Of a stretch of 40,790 nt of DNA, positions 31,898 through 40,212 are shown one piece after another. The stretch's first letter is position 1; each line of letters opens with the position of its first letter. Where the stretch lies: contig JAHZHZ010000021.1 of the NCBI GenBank assembly GCA_019419995.1, positions 1 to 40,790 of the forward strand, written 5' to 3'. The stretch is from Clostridiales bacterium (GTDB lineage: Bacteria > Bacillota > Clostridia > Christensenellales > Aristaeellaceae). The position numbers were made by a program, and so were the translations under genes. The notes below the pieces were generated by a model, which saw only the letters and a program-made list of their open reading frames with translations, was not told the DNA's origin and did not search any database.

Positions 31898-32448
31898 AAC
31901 TTTTTCACCTCCCGGGTATTGAATGTTTTACGGTTTTGCATATTGCGCTTAAAGTATAGTCTGTGGAACAGGGGATAAAACAGCATGCACAGCGCTGTTA
32001 CCAATGCGACGCGCAGCACAAGATCACCGACATAACTCCATTTAAAGAGCGCGGTGGAAAAGTATTGAATGATCATCATGACGACTTCATGAATCAAAAG
32101 CAATACGCTGATCCAGATGGTGCGCACGCACAGCAGCTGAAAGCGCTCTCGCGACGGGGTGCTCCGGGTAATTTCGGGCTGCTGGTCCAGAAGAAAGCCG
32201 ATCAGGTAGCCGATGATGATATAGGGGAAGAGCTTCATGCCCAGTGTACCTGCGCTGATATCCAGCAATAACCCCGCAGCCAGTCCGTAAATCATGCCGC
32301 TGATTCGGCCCAGCTGTATCCCAATGAGAATGACCAGTACCAGGGATAGCGGGACCAAGAAACGGCCATAGAGCAGTAGCGGCAGGATCGCCGTATCCAA
32401 CAGCACGCTGAAAACCAGAATCAGCGCAAGTACAATTCGTTTTAACAA
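31894..32448 (-). CDS. mreD: MreD
   Basis: A 184-residue membrane component of the elongasome with five or six hydrophobic segments and the conserved GRISGMIYGLAAGLLLDI block. It links MreC to the peptidoglycan synthases. Located between mreC (30-nt gap) and mrdA (overlap), the standard order. The C-terminal tail is strongly basic. Confidence 0.9.
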   Translation of the reverse strand: MLKRIVLALILVFSVLLDTAILPLLLYGRFLVPLSLVLVILIGIQLGRISGMIYGLAAGLLLDISAGTLGMKLFPYIIIGYLIGFLLDQQPEITRSTPSRERFQLLCVRTIWISVLLLIHEVVMMIIQYFSTALFKWSYVGDLVLRVALVTALCMLFYPLFHRLYFKRNMQNRKTFNTREVKKF

Positions 32449-32478
32449 GCGGGGAACCTCCCATTCGGGTACTGATTT

Positions 32479-33597
32479 TTAACCGTTATCCGAAGCCCAA
32501 GTATCCTCAATCAGATTGCCAACGGGCATCTGTGCGCCGGAAGTGTCGCCAGAGGAGGGCATGACTGTGGGCCGACTCCAGTAGTTTGTTTCACTGGTGG
32601 GTTCGGGCGTGGCCGTGGCATTGGGCGCCGGGGTTGCCTCGGTCTGATAGGCCACGGTGGGTGTGGCGATAGAGGGCAGAATGTCATCATCGTCTGTCTC
32701 AATGACGGTGCGCAGGATAAATACATTTTCGATGCGCTGAAAGTCTACAGAGGGATTGACGATGGCATAAGTACCTTCCGTACCGGCATCCAGGCTTACC
32801 GCTGTAACGGTTCCTACTTTCAAGCCCTTGGGATAAACGGAATCCATGCCGGAAGTCACCACGATATCTCCGGGAGTAATGCTATTGACGTTGGGCAGGT
32901 AGTAGACATAACATTCCGCCTGGCTGTCCGAATCGGATATCTGTCCACGCATCACACCGTTATCACGGGTTCGTTGCATCAGGCAGGCTACTCGGCTCCG
33001 GGTATCGATGATGGTGATGATCTTTGCGTAATTCAGTCCCACCTCATAAACTCGGCCAATCAGGCCATCGCCGTTGACGACAGCCATACCTACGCTCACA
33101 CCATGATTGGTGCCGCGGTTTACCGAAAAGGTTTTGAACCACGGACCGGCATCCCGGGCAATAACCTTGGCATAGATGGGGTCCAAAGATTCATAAGTGG
33201 ATTTTGCATCCAGCAGTTCCTGGAGGCTCTCATTTTCAGAAATGGCTTCCTGAGCGCCCATCAGTTCCATTCGAAGCTGTTCATTTTCAAAGGAAAGCTG
33301 GGTATATTCCTCTTGAAGCGTGTTGTAGTTGCGCCAGGTAGTGGTAAAGTTCTTGATTTTGCCCGTGACGGAACTTACGGCGTTCTGTACCGGCGAAATC
33401 AGGGTGCCGACTGCGTTTTCAAATATGGAAATCTGGCCGCTGTTGCGCGATAGCAGCAGAAATATGGTCACAGCAACCACGGCAAAGCCAAGCAGGGAAA
33501 GTAGAATTCGGCGCAAACGGTTGCGCTTGGATTTTTGAACGCCAGCGTTTTTTCGGGTGGAATAACGCTTGCTGTTGGTCGTCTTCTTATTTGCCAT
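32479..33597 (-). CDS. mreC: MreC
   Basis: A bitopic periplasmic-face scaffold of the rod complex, 372 residues. A very basic N-terminus (residues 1-30) is followed by a membrane segment (about 30-50), a coiled coil (about 85-130), and the paired beta-barrel domain (about 140-300) with VNRGTNHGVSVGMAVV and GDIVVTSGMDSVYPKGLKVG. The last 70 residues are a low-complexity Pro/Thr/Ser/Ala tail (TPAPNATATPEPTSE), presumably unstructured and wall-exposed. Confidence 0.93.
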   Translation of the reverse strand: MANKKTTNSKRYSTRKNAGVQKSKRNRLRRILLSLLGFAVVAVTIFLLLSRNSGQISIFENAVGTLISPVQNAVSSVTGKIKNFTTTWRNYNTLQEEYTQLSFENEQLRMELMGAQEAISENESLQELLDAKSTYESLDPIYAKVIARDAGPWFKTFSVNRGTNHGVSVGMAVVNGDGLIGRVYEVGLNYAKIITIIDTRSRVACLMQRTRDNGVMRGQISDSDSQAECYVYYLPNVNSITPGDIVVTSGMDSVYPKGLKVGTVTAVSLDAGTEGTYAIVNPSVDFQRIENVFILRTVIETDDDDILPSIATPTVAYQTEATPAPNATATPEPTSETNYWSRPTVMPSSGDTSGAQMPVGNLIEDTWASDNG

Positions 33598-33629
33598 GTG
33601 TCATGCTCCTTGCGATTGGATTACGAAAA

Positions 33630-34670
33630 TCAAACTTCCAACAGGCAACCGGTAGCAGCCAGTTTTTGCGCGATTTTGTCATCGGAAGCTGCAATACACG
33701 CACCTAACGCCACTTCATCCTGAGGATTATCTCCCATATTAACCGGCAGCTTTAAGAGGGCAGACATGCGCTCACGCAGCCCTTCCAAAAGCGCGCCGCC
33801 GCCAGATAGATGAATGCCGTGGGTAAGAATGTCTTCCGCAAGCTCCGCAGGCGTATTTTCAAACGCTTCGCGTATGGTCTCCAGAAGGTTATCCAGAGGG
33901 GGGAGTATGGCCCGCTGGATGTCTAATGCGTTGATTTGCGCGGTGGCGGGACGGCCGGTACGGGAATCCCTCCCGCGAAGAGTGACGTTCTCCAACTTGT
34001 TCATGGGAATTTCCAGAGCGGTTCCTAAATCAATTTTCAGATCTTCCGCCGTGCGCTGGCCAATAATCAGATTCTTTTCCCGGCGCACATAGCGCATGAT
34101 GGATTCATCCATGGTCAAACTGCCTGTGCGGGTACAGCGGGCAGCTACGATGCCATTCATGGAAAGCACAGCCACCTCGGTTGTAGATCCACCGATGAGC
34201 ACCACCATGATTCCCCGGGCCTCTTCAATGGACAATCCGGCGCCCAATGCGGCAGCGATGGAACCGCGGATCAGGGCAGCGCGCCGGGCGCCTGCTGCGC
34301 GAACGGCGGATTCCGCTGCGGCGTGCTCCACGCGTGTTGCCCCGGTGGACATGGACACCACCAGGCGATTCTTTTCAAGAGCCCTGCGCTTGCCGAGAGC
34401 TTTTTCAGAGAGCGCTTTAATCAGCAATGTGGCCAGTTCCACATCAGCAATTGCTCCATCCATCACCGGAGAGAGCAAAGATACGTCCTTGGGCGTGCGC
34501 CCCAGCATTTGGCGTGCATCCCTGCCCACGCCGAGCACATCCTCCGAATCATTGCGCATGGTCAGTACATAGCTGGGTTCACGAAGCACAATTCCTTCAT
34601 TTTCCAAGCAAATGGTTACATTGGCGGAACCCAAATCCAGACCTACGCCGCCCGTGGAAAACACGCCCAT
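33630..34670 (-). CDS. mreB: MreB, actin-like shape protein
   Basis: An ATP-binding filament protein that positions the elongation machinery. 346 residues, with phosphate-1 loop GLDLGSANVT, phosphate-2 loop VLIGGSTTEVAV and adenosine loop HGIHLSGGGALL. The N-terminus GVFSTGGVGLDLGSA fits the MreB family, although some usual MreB positions are divergent. The ATG at 34670, with GGAGG nine nt upstream, lies 16 nt after maf; a longer frame would run into maf. Confidence 0.92.
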   Translation of the reverse strand: MGVFSTGGVGLDLGSANVTICLENEGIVLREPSYVLTMRNDSEDVLGVGRDARQMLGRTPKDVSLLSPVMDGAIADVELATLLIKALSEKALGKRRALEKNRLVVSMSTGATRVEHAAAESAVRAAGARRAALIRGSIAAALGAGLSIEEARGIMVVLIGGSTTEVAVLSMNGIVAARCTRTGSLTMDESIMRYVRREKNLIIGQRTAEDLKIDLGTALEIPMNKLENVTLRGRDSRTGRPATAQINALDIQRAILPPLDNLLETIREAFENTPAELAEDILTHGIHLSGGGALLEGLRERMSALLKLPVNMGDNPQDEVALGACIAASDDKIAQKLAATGCLLEV

Positions 34671-34686
34671 ATAGTCAAACCTCCGT

Positions 34687-35271
34687 TTATTCCTTGGTAA
34701 AGTCATCCAGCATTGTGCGGATGTCATCAACTGGGAATCCCATTACGTTTTCAAAGGAGCCGTCTAAGCTGCTGACAAAAGCACCAGCGCCGCCCTGTAT
34801 TCCATAGGCGCCTGCCTTATCCATGGGTTCTCCCGTGCGGATGTAGCTCCAAATTTCATCTTCAGACAGGGTGCGGAAACATACACCGGTGCGAATGACC
34901 TTCGTTAGCATTCGCTGATTGGAGGCATCCATCAAAGTGACGCCGGTAAATACCTCATGGGTTTGCCCCGAAAGCATTCGAAGCATCCGATGAGCGTCGT
35001 CTTCATCGCAAGGTTTCCCCAGCGCCTGGCCCTCAAAGGAGACCAGCGTATCAGAGGCAATAACGATGCCGCTGTCAATTTGACGGACAGCAGCGGCAGC
35101 TTTGCGCTGAGAGAGAATTGCCACGGCTTCCCTGGCTGGCGCCTGAATGTGTTCGTCCACATCAGGAACCAGGATTTCAAATTGATAGCCCATGGAACTT
35201 AATAATTCCCGGCGCCTTGGAGAACCGGATGCTAATATCAAGCGAAAATGTTGTTCGGTCGTTTCCTTCAT
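34687..35271 (-). CDS. maf: Maf, nucleoside triphosphate pyrophosphatase
   Basis: Hydrolyses dTTP/UTP or modified nucleotides to monophosphates; linked to septum control in Bacillus. The 194-residue protein has LASGSPRRRELL at the N-terminus, the SQRKA block, catalytic Asp in ASDTLV, and TGEPMDKAGAYGIQG. ATG 35271 with GGAG upstream is used; the in-frame extension to 35304 overlaps the promoter region. It is first in the eight-gene operon running to spoIVFB. Confidence 0.93.
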   Translation of the reverse strand: MKETTEQHFRLILASGSPRRRELLSSMGYQFEILVPDVDEHIQAPAREAVAILSQRKAAAAVRQIDSGIVIASDTLVSFEGQALGKPCDEDDAHRMLRMLSGQTHEVFTGVTLMDASNQRMLTKVIRTGVCFRTLSEDEIWSYIRTGEPMDKAGAYGIQGGAGAFVSSLDGSFENVMGFPVDDIRTMLDDFTKE

Positions 35272-35309
35272 CGATAAATCTCCAGTATACATAATTCTAG
35301 CCAACCTAT

Positions 35310-35318
35310 ATTATAGCA
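35310..35318 (-). promoter_or_regulatory. Extended -10 promoter of the maf-mre operon
   Basis: TGC-TATAAT on the minus strand (35318-35310). The upstream region is AT-rich but has no clear -35 hexamer, as usual for extended -10 promoters. It lies 39 bp before the maf start. Confidence 0.65.
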
Positions 35319-35389
35319 CACATGTGTTTAATTTCATAGGCTTTCGGCCCTTCTTGCTGATTTTGTCACGAACATATTACAGAATATGC

Positions 35390-35428
35390 AAAAAACGAGC
35401 CTTCGCTCATTTTTTGAGAGCGAAGGCT
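35390..35428 (-). terminator. Terminator after the Nudix-like gene
   Basis: Perfect 11-bp stem AGCCTTCGCTC/GAGCGAAGGCT (35398-35408 with 35418-35428) followed on the minus strand by CG and six T. Confidence 0.93.
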
Positions 35429-35444
35429 GCAATAAGTGTTTAAT

Positions 35445-35876
35445 TCAGGCTGGAGTATCTTTTGTTTCGTTATAGATTTGAAGCGCTGTATCCAGAATTT
35501 CACGATCACAGTCGTGGGTGAGCATTTGCCGCGCTTTTTCAATGGGATAATATCCGCCGTTTAGAAATCCCTGATCAAAGGAAATGTGATAATTGGGGTC
35601 ATCGGCAATCATGGCAAACCATTGGATGCGGTTGCTCACATCTTTGCCACGGCTCTCAGAATAAAAATCGTATCGCGTATTTCCGGCGATCCCTACAATT
35701 CGAGCATGAATTCCCGCTTCATCCTCCACACGCCACAGGGCTACATCGTTGGAACGATTGCGATTGCGAATAACTCCCTTCGGCATCACCCATTCGCCCC
35801 GGTCACTCATTAAAAGAAAGACCTGTTCATTAAAAAATACAACGCCGCCTGCACAGCTGCGAATCGCACTGGCCAT
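35445..35876 (-). CDS. Nudix-fold protein with an altered Nudix box
   Basis: A 143-residue Nudix-like protein. The fold start (SCAGGVVFFNEQVFLL, then GEWVMPKG) is clear. The box runs KGVIRNRNRSNDVALWRVEDEAGI: the first Glu is Asn and the RE pair is WR, so only the DEAG end of the metal-binding helix is left. Catalysis may be weak or absent and the protein may be a sensor; related clostridial proteins have a similarly altered box. ATG 35876 is preferred to a GTG at 35888 since it starts the conserved part, but either could serve. It is monocistronic between its own promoter and terminator. Confidence 0.75.
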   Translation of the reverse strand: MASAIRSCAGGVVFFNEQVFLLMSDRGEWVMPKGVIRNRNRSNDVALWRVEDEAGIHARIVGIAGNTRYDFYSESRGKDVSNRIQWFAMIADDPNYHISFDQGFLNGGYYPIEKARQMLTHDCDREILDTALQIYNETKDTPA

Positions 35877-35912
35877 ATTTATAAACACCTTCTTCCTTTG
35901 GGAATCAAATTT

Positions 35913-35941
35913 ATGATAACATAGTTTTATGAATTATACAA
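35913..35941 (-). promoter_or_regulatory. Promoter of the Nudix-like gene
   Basis: TTGTAT (35941-35936), a 17-bp spacer and TATCAT (35918-35913) on the minus strand. Confidence 0.65.
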
Positions 35942-36033
35942 TAACAAACTGATGGAAATTGGCACTCCCACAATTGACGATGGACAGACCGGAAGATTAA
36001 TGATAAAATAAAATTAGGAGGAGGTGCAAAACC

Positions 36034-36744
36034 ATGATAGATACTTTAAAAGAGTGGGTGCAGAAGGCGAAGCGCATTGTATTTTTCGGGGGCGCCGGCG
36101 TATCCACTGAGAGTGGAATTCCAGATTTTCGTGGGGTAGATGGTTTGTATCATCAGAAATATGCCTATCCTCCGGAGACCATTTTGAGCCATGATTTTTT
36201 TCTACACAATCCTGAGGAGTTTTTTCGCTTTTATAGAGATAAAATGCTTGTCAGCGGCGTAAAACCCAATGCGGCCCACTTCAAATTGGCCCAGTGGGAA
36301 CGCGAAGAAAAGCTCCTGGCTGTGGTCACCCAAAATATAGACGGCCTCCATCAGGCGGCGGGTTCCCGAAAGGTATTTGAACTGCACGGAAGTGTGTTGC
36401 GAAATCATTGCTTGAAATGCGGAAAGTTTTATGATGATAATTACATTCGTCAGGGAAAAGGCTTGCCCCGTTGCACCTGCGGTGGGCTCATTAAACCGGA
36501 TGTGGTGTTGTATGGGGAAAATCTGGATCAAAATTGCATGATGGGCGCGCTGGATGCCATTTCCAATGCGGATTTGCTCATTATTGGCGGTACGTCCCTG
36601 AGCGTTTATCCGGCAGCTGGGCTGATTGACAGCTACCGGGGCGAGCATCTGGTGCTGGTAAATAAGACCCGAACGCCCAAAGATGAATGGGCGGATCTGG
36701 TCTTTCACGAGCCCATCGGCGAGCTGTTTAGCCAGCTGCCCTAG
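36034..36744 (+). CDS. cobB: NAD-dependent protein deacylase, sirtuin
   Basis: Removes acetyl groups from lysines using NAD. The 236-residue protein has GAGVSTESGIPDFRG for NAD binding, TQNIDGLH, the catalytic H118 in ELHGS and a zinc knot C126, C129, C147, C149. In an acetyl-CoA-producing anaerobe it may reverse non-enzymatic or enzymatic acetylation. GGAGGAGG lies ten nt before the ATG. It heads a plus-strand operon with the glycosylase gene (3-nt gap) and the nucleoside phosphorylase. Confidence 0.95.
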   Translation: MIDTLKEWVQKAKRIVFFGGAGVSTESGIPDFRGVDGLYHQKYAYPPETILSHDFFLHNPEEFFRFYRDKMLVSGVKPNAAHFKLAQWEREEKLLAVVTQNIDGLHQAAGSRKVFELHGSVLRNHCLKCGKFYDDNYIRQGKGLPRCTCGGLIKPDVVLYGENLDQNCMMGALDAISNADLLIIGGTSLSVYPAAGLIDSYRGEHLVLVNKTRTPKDEWADLVFHEPIGELFSQLP

Positions 36745-36747
36745 AGT

Positions 36748-37257
36748 ATGGGAGAGCGCATTTATGGCTTTGCACCCGTTTGGCGGCGGGATGCGCGCCT
36801 GTTGATTTTGGGTTCCATGCCCAGCGTTGCTTCCCTGAGGGAGAGCTTTTATTACGCGCACCCCAGAAATTGTTTTTGGCCCATGCTGGCGCAGATTTTG
36901 CAGGAAGAACCACCGGCGAGCATCGAAGAGAAAAAGGACATGCTCGTTCGACACCGGATTGCCCTGTGGGATACGGCGGCCAGCTGCGAACGGGAAGGAT
37001 CTTTGGATAGCGCCATGCGCGATGTAAAAGCCAACGATTTTCATATGCTGTTTCAGAACTGCCCCGAGATTCGTCACTTACTCTTTAATGGCGGAACGGC
37101 GTATCAACTCTATTGCCGCTTGGTAGCCAAAGGTGATGCACGATTTACTTATTGGCGCCTGCCGTCTACCAGTCCGGCGTATACCCTTAAATATGAAGAA
37201 AAGAGAGCCGCTTGGGCTCGAGCGTTAAAGGAGGCATTGAATTATGAATCCCTGTGA
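36748..37257 (+). CDS. Family 6 DNA glycosylase (hypoxanthine-DNA glycosylase type)
   Basis: A 169-residue protein of the uracil-DNA glycosylase superfamily, closest by motif to the DNA-deoxyinosine glycosylases. ILGSMPS forms motif 1, followed by FYYAHPRNCFWP, and LPSTSPA is the C-terminal minor-groove motif. Predicted to excise deaminated adenine (hypoxanthine) from DNA. The ribosome binding site is poor, so it is probably translated by coupling to the sirtuin gene three nt upstream. It overlaps the next gene by 14 nt. Confidence 0.85.
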   Translation: MGERIYGFAPVWRRDARLLILGSMPSVASLRESFYYAHPRNCFWPMLAQILQEEPPASIEEKKDMLVRHRIALWDTAASCEREGSLDSAMRDVKANDFHMLFQNCPEIRHLLFNGGTAYQLYCRLVAKGDARFTYWRLPSTSPAYTLKYEEKRAAWARALKEALNYESL

Positions 37258-38548
37258 TATCATACGGAAAAAGCGTTTTGGTGGAGAATTAAGCGAGAAG
37301 GAAATTCGTGCCTTTGTAGACGGCGTAGTGGACGGCAGCTTTGCGGATTATCAGATTTCTGCATTGCTGATGGCAATTTGTATCAATGGCATGACGGATC
37401 GGGAAACGCTGGCACTGACGCTGGCCATGGCGAAATCAGGTGAAACACTCGATCTATCCTGCATACCGGGTGTGAAGGCGGATAAACATTCCACGGGTGG
37501 AGTGGGCGACACCACTTCGTTGATTCTGGTGCCCCTGGTGGCTGCCTGCGGTGTGAAAATGGCCAAGATGTCCGGAAGGGGACTGGGATTTACCGGGGGA
37601 ACCCTGGATAAAATGGAAGCGATCCCCGGCATGCGCGTGGATCTGGATGTGGACAGCTTTAAACATCAGGTGGAGGAGATCGGCTGCGCCATTATTGGAC
37701 AGACGGCAGAGCTCGCTCCTGCGGATAAGGTGCTCTATGCCCTGCGGGATGTGACGGCCACGGTGGATTGCCTGCCCCTGGTGGTTTCCTCCATACTTTC
37801 CAAGAAGTTGGCGGCGGGCTGCGATGTGGTGGTGTTGGATACCAAGTGTGGTTCCGGGGCCATTATGGACACCCTGGAAAAATCCCGCAAACTGGCGGAA
37901 ATGATGGTGCGCATTGGGAATTTAAGCGGGAAACGCTTTTCGGCGCTGCTGACAGATATGGATCAGCCGCTGGGCAATTACATAGGCAATGCGTTGGAAG
38001 TAGAAGAGGCGATAGATATTCTGGCGGGTCGCACAGAAGGCGCTTTAAAGGAAGTTTCTCTGACGTTAGGAGCCCATATTCTGCGCAATGCCGGCACGGT
38101 GCAGAGCGTGGAAGAGGGGAAGCGCATGCTTGAGGAGAAAATCCAAAGCGGAGAAGGATTAAGAAAATTTGCGCAGATGATTGAAGCTCAGGGCGGAAAT
38201 CCTCGGGTTTGTGAAGATACAGGCCTTTTGCCCAAGGCGCGCATCAAAATAGAAGTCAAGGCCGATGCAGATGGATATGTAGAGCGCATGGTTACCAGCG
38301 ATATTGGTAATGCCGCCAAATTGTTAGGCGCAGGCCGCGAACACAAGACCGATGTGCTGGATCTTTCAGTGGGGATAGTCATGCACAAGCGCGTTGGAGA
38401 TGCGGTGCATAGGGGCGAGACGATTTGCACTTTGCATGCGGGGGATAAATCGGATCGAATCGCGGCGTATAATTTGATAAAACGCTCCATAAAGATCTCG
38501 GAAGAAAAACCCGAAGAAAGGCCGCTTATCTTGGCGGTGATTGAGTGA
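37244..38548 (+). CDS. pdp: Pyrimidine-nucleoside phosphorylase
   Basis: Phosphorolyses uridine, thymidine and deoxyuridine to the base and (deoxy)ribose 1-phosphate. The 434-residue protein has the KHSTGGVGDTTSL phosphate loop, the SGRGLGFTGGTLDK family signature and GSGAIMDT, full length for the family, with the C-terminal lipoyl-like domain (about 345-434). AAAGGAGG lies nine nt before the ATG inside the preceding gene. It pairs functionally with base-excision repair and nucleoside salvage. Confidence 0.94.
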   Translation: MNPCDIIRKKRFGGELSEKEIRAFVDGVVDGSFADYQISALLMAICINGMTDRETLALTLAMAKSGETLDLSCIPGVKADKHSTGGVGDTTSLILVPLVAACGVKMAKMSGRGLGFTGGTLDKMEAIPGMRVDLDVDSFKHQVEEIGCAIIGQTAELAPADKVLYALRDVTATVDCLPLVVSSILSKKLAAGCDVVVLDTKCGSGAIMDTLEKSRKLAEMMVRIGNLSGKRFSALLTDMDQPLGNYIGNALEVEEAIDILAGRTEGALKEVSLTLGAHILRNAGTVQSVEEGKRMLEEKIQSGEGLRKFAQMIEAQGGNPRVCEDTGLLPKARIKIEVKADADGYVERMVTSDIGNAAKLLGAGREHKTDVLDLSVGIVMHKRVGDAVHRGETICTLHAGDKSDRIAAYNLIKRSIKISEEKPEERPLILAVIE

Positions 38549-38554
38549 TTGAAC

Positions 38555-39490
38555 ATGAATCTGGGAAAACGGATTAATGGCGTGTTGCGTCGCGGGGGAA
38601 TATTCCGAAGTGCCGATGGAGGTATGCGCCTAATCTGGCTGTGGCTATTGGGATTCGCACTGTATTACCTATGGATTTTCGTCTCCCAATGGGCGTTTGC
38701 CCATCTCTTTGGGCAGATATACCAGCGGGCTATGGGCTTGAGCTATGGGGAGTTTCTACAGGTGCCGGATTGGTCCATGGCCGCGGCCTATGGTTATCAA
38801 TCCCTCTTCAGTATCATAGAAAATGTGGGCACGCTGCTGATTTTTTTAGGGCTGACAAAGTATGTGCTGCATCTGACGCTGCGAAATCAATTTAGCATTG
38901 CGCGCATGCTTAAATGGACGGTGCTGGGGAGCTTGGCAGCAGTGGCAGGAGTGCTCATATGTCTGATGGTAGATTCGCTTCGGCTGGAACTTCCTCTGAG
39001 CGAACCTCGCTTTGCCTGGAATATTGTCATTGCTTTGCCGGTATGCTTTTTATCCACACTGGCAGGAGAAGTTTTTATGCTGCTGTATCTTTATGAGTCC
39101 GCGCAAAAAAGGCTTCAAAGAATCCCAAGCATTGTATTGTTGATCATCGTGGAGTTTTTGGCCGAGGGGAGTTGGCGTCTGAGCTGGATTGGCATGATCA
39201 ATGCCATTTTGCAATTGTTCATTTGTTGTCTGCTCTATGACCGCTATGGCCTGGCAGCGCCCACGGGACTCTGGTTCGGCTGGAGTTTTATATTCAATGC
39301 GGTGTTCACCCTGAGCGCGGGTGGACTTTGGACGGTATACCATGTATCCGATCTCTGGCTTACTGGTGGCAACCATGGTTTGTTTAACGGTGCATGGGCT
39401 ACAGCAGTGCTGATTGGAATAGGAATTTATCTGACAAAATTTGCAAAATGTACGCTGTTGGGGAAGATAGCCAAGGCTTCCCGGAATTAA
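38555..39490 (+). CDS. CPBP-like membrane protein of unknown function
   Basis: A 311-residue protein with eight or so hydrophobic segments. A GEVFMLLYLYESAQKR block and a later GLWFGWSFIFNAVF block are placed like motifs 1 and 3 of CPBP intramembrane proteases. The usual EE pair is reduced to a single Glu and the His of motif 3 is replaced by Trp, so it is probably inactive or not a protease. Start taken at ATG 38555; a TTG two codons earlier is possible. It follows pdp after six nt and seems to be the last gene of the operon. The link to the family is tentative. Confidence 0.6.
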   Translation: MNLGKRINGVLRRGGIFRSADGGMRLIWLWLLGFALYYLWIFVSQWAFAHLFGQIYQRAMGLSYGEFLQVPDWSMAAAYGYQSLFSIIENVGTLLIFLGLTKYVLHLTLRNQFSIARMLKWTVLGSLAAVAGVLICLMVDSLRLELPLSEPRFAWNIVIALPVCFLSTLAGEVFMLLYLYESAQKRLQRIPSIVLLIIVEFLAEGSWRLSWIGMINAILQLFICCLLYDRYGLAAPTGLWFGWSFIFNAVFTLSAGGLWTVYHVSDLWLTGGNHGLFNGAWATAVLIGIGIYLTKFAKCTLLGKIAKASRN

Positions 39491-39551
39491 AAAGCATACA
39501 GCAGCCGGCGCCCCTGTTCAAACGAGCAAGGCGCCGGCTGCTGTATGCTTT
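39491..39551. terminator. Long perfect hairpin between convergent genes
   Basis: A 22-bp perfect stem (39491-39512 with 39530-39551) starting right after the membrane-protein stop. The arms begin AAAGCATACAGC and end GCTGTATGCTTT, giving short T-runs on both strands, so it probably serves as a bidirectional terminator for the convergent operons. Confidence 0.85.
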
Positions 39552-39608
39552 AAACGAATTTTGAGCGACGACGCCGGTGGGCAAACCGTCTAGTGAAATA
39601 AAAACGGC

Positions 39609-40151
39609 TTAACGGTTCTTTGCACACAGAACCCGATGCACGGGAATGTCATACGCCTCTACCTCCAGATGGTCGAAGAGCTGGAAGGGATAGCACAGCG
39701 CCACCAGCTGATGCGCCCGATGTACCTCAAGATAGCGATCATAAAAGCCACCGCCATAACCGACTCGATGGCCTGAATGGTCGAAAGCCAGGCCGGGCAT
39801 TAAGATTAATGCTTCTTCATCATCCGCTTCGGGAGAATCAAAAACAGGCTCCGGTATGCCATATGCTCCGGGCGCGACCATGGAAAAGTCATCCAACCAG
39901 AGAAATTTCATTTCTTTTCCATAAACCTTTGGCACGGCAACGCGCTTGCCCTGGGAGCGAGCATGTTCAAGGATCGGCCAGGTACGGACCTCCTGATTAT
40001 AGGGAAGGTAGCCATATATCGAGCGAGCAGCGCTGTATTCGGGAGTCTGGTAGAGTTGCATGGCCAGATCACGGCTGTAGTTTTCAATTTCTTCCATCGA
40101 CATCGCCCGCTTCAAGCGGGAAATGTCTCCGCGCAGCATCTTCTTATTCAA
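39609..40151 (-). CDS. 5-formyltetrahydrofolate cyclo-ligase
   Basis: Converts 5-formyl-THF to 5,10-methenyl-THF with ATP, returning a stored folate to one-carbon flow. The 180-residue protein has LPYNQEVRTWPIL, the ATP-binding LMPGLAFD region and the GYGGGFYDRYL motif. The start is uncertain: GAGGTGA at 40166-40160 best fits a TTG at 40151 or 40154. A GTG at 40163 overlaps that site, and the ATG at 40139 is too far. It follows acsB on the same strand after a terminator, so it is part of a folate-linked acetyl-CoA pathway cluster. Confidence 0.88.
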   Translation of the reverse strand: MNKKMLRGDISRLKRAMSMEEIENYSRDLAMQLYQTPEYSAARSIYGYLPYNQEVRTWPILEHARSQGKRVAVPKVYGKEMKFLWLDDFSMVAPGAYGIPEPVFDSPEADDEEALILMPGLAFDHSGHRVGYGGGFYDRYLEVHRAHQLVALCYPFQLFDHLEVEAYDIPVHRVLCAKNR

Positions 40152-40166
40152 CAAGAAACTCACCTC

Positions 40167-40198
40167 ATAAAAATGGGAGAGGCACTGCCTCTCCCATT
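40167..40198 (-). terminator. Terminator after acsB
   Basis: Stem AATGGGAGAGGC/GCCTCTCCCATT (40172-40183 with 40187-40198) with a 3-nt loop, followed on the minus strand by TTTATG. The next gene's ribosome binding site begins immediately after. Confidence 0.88.
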
Positions 40199-40212
40199 AG
40201 ATTGTAGTGAAA

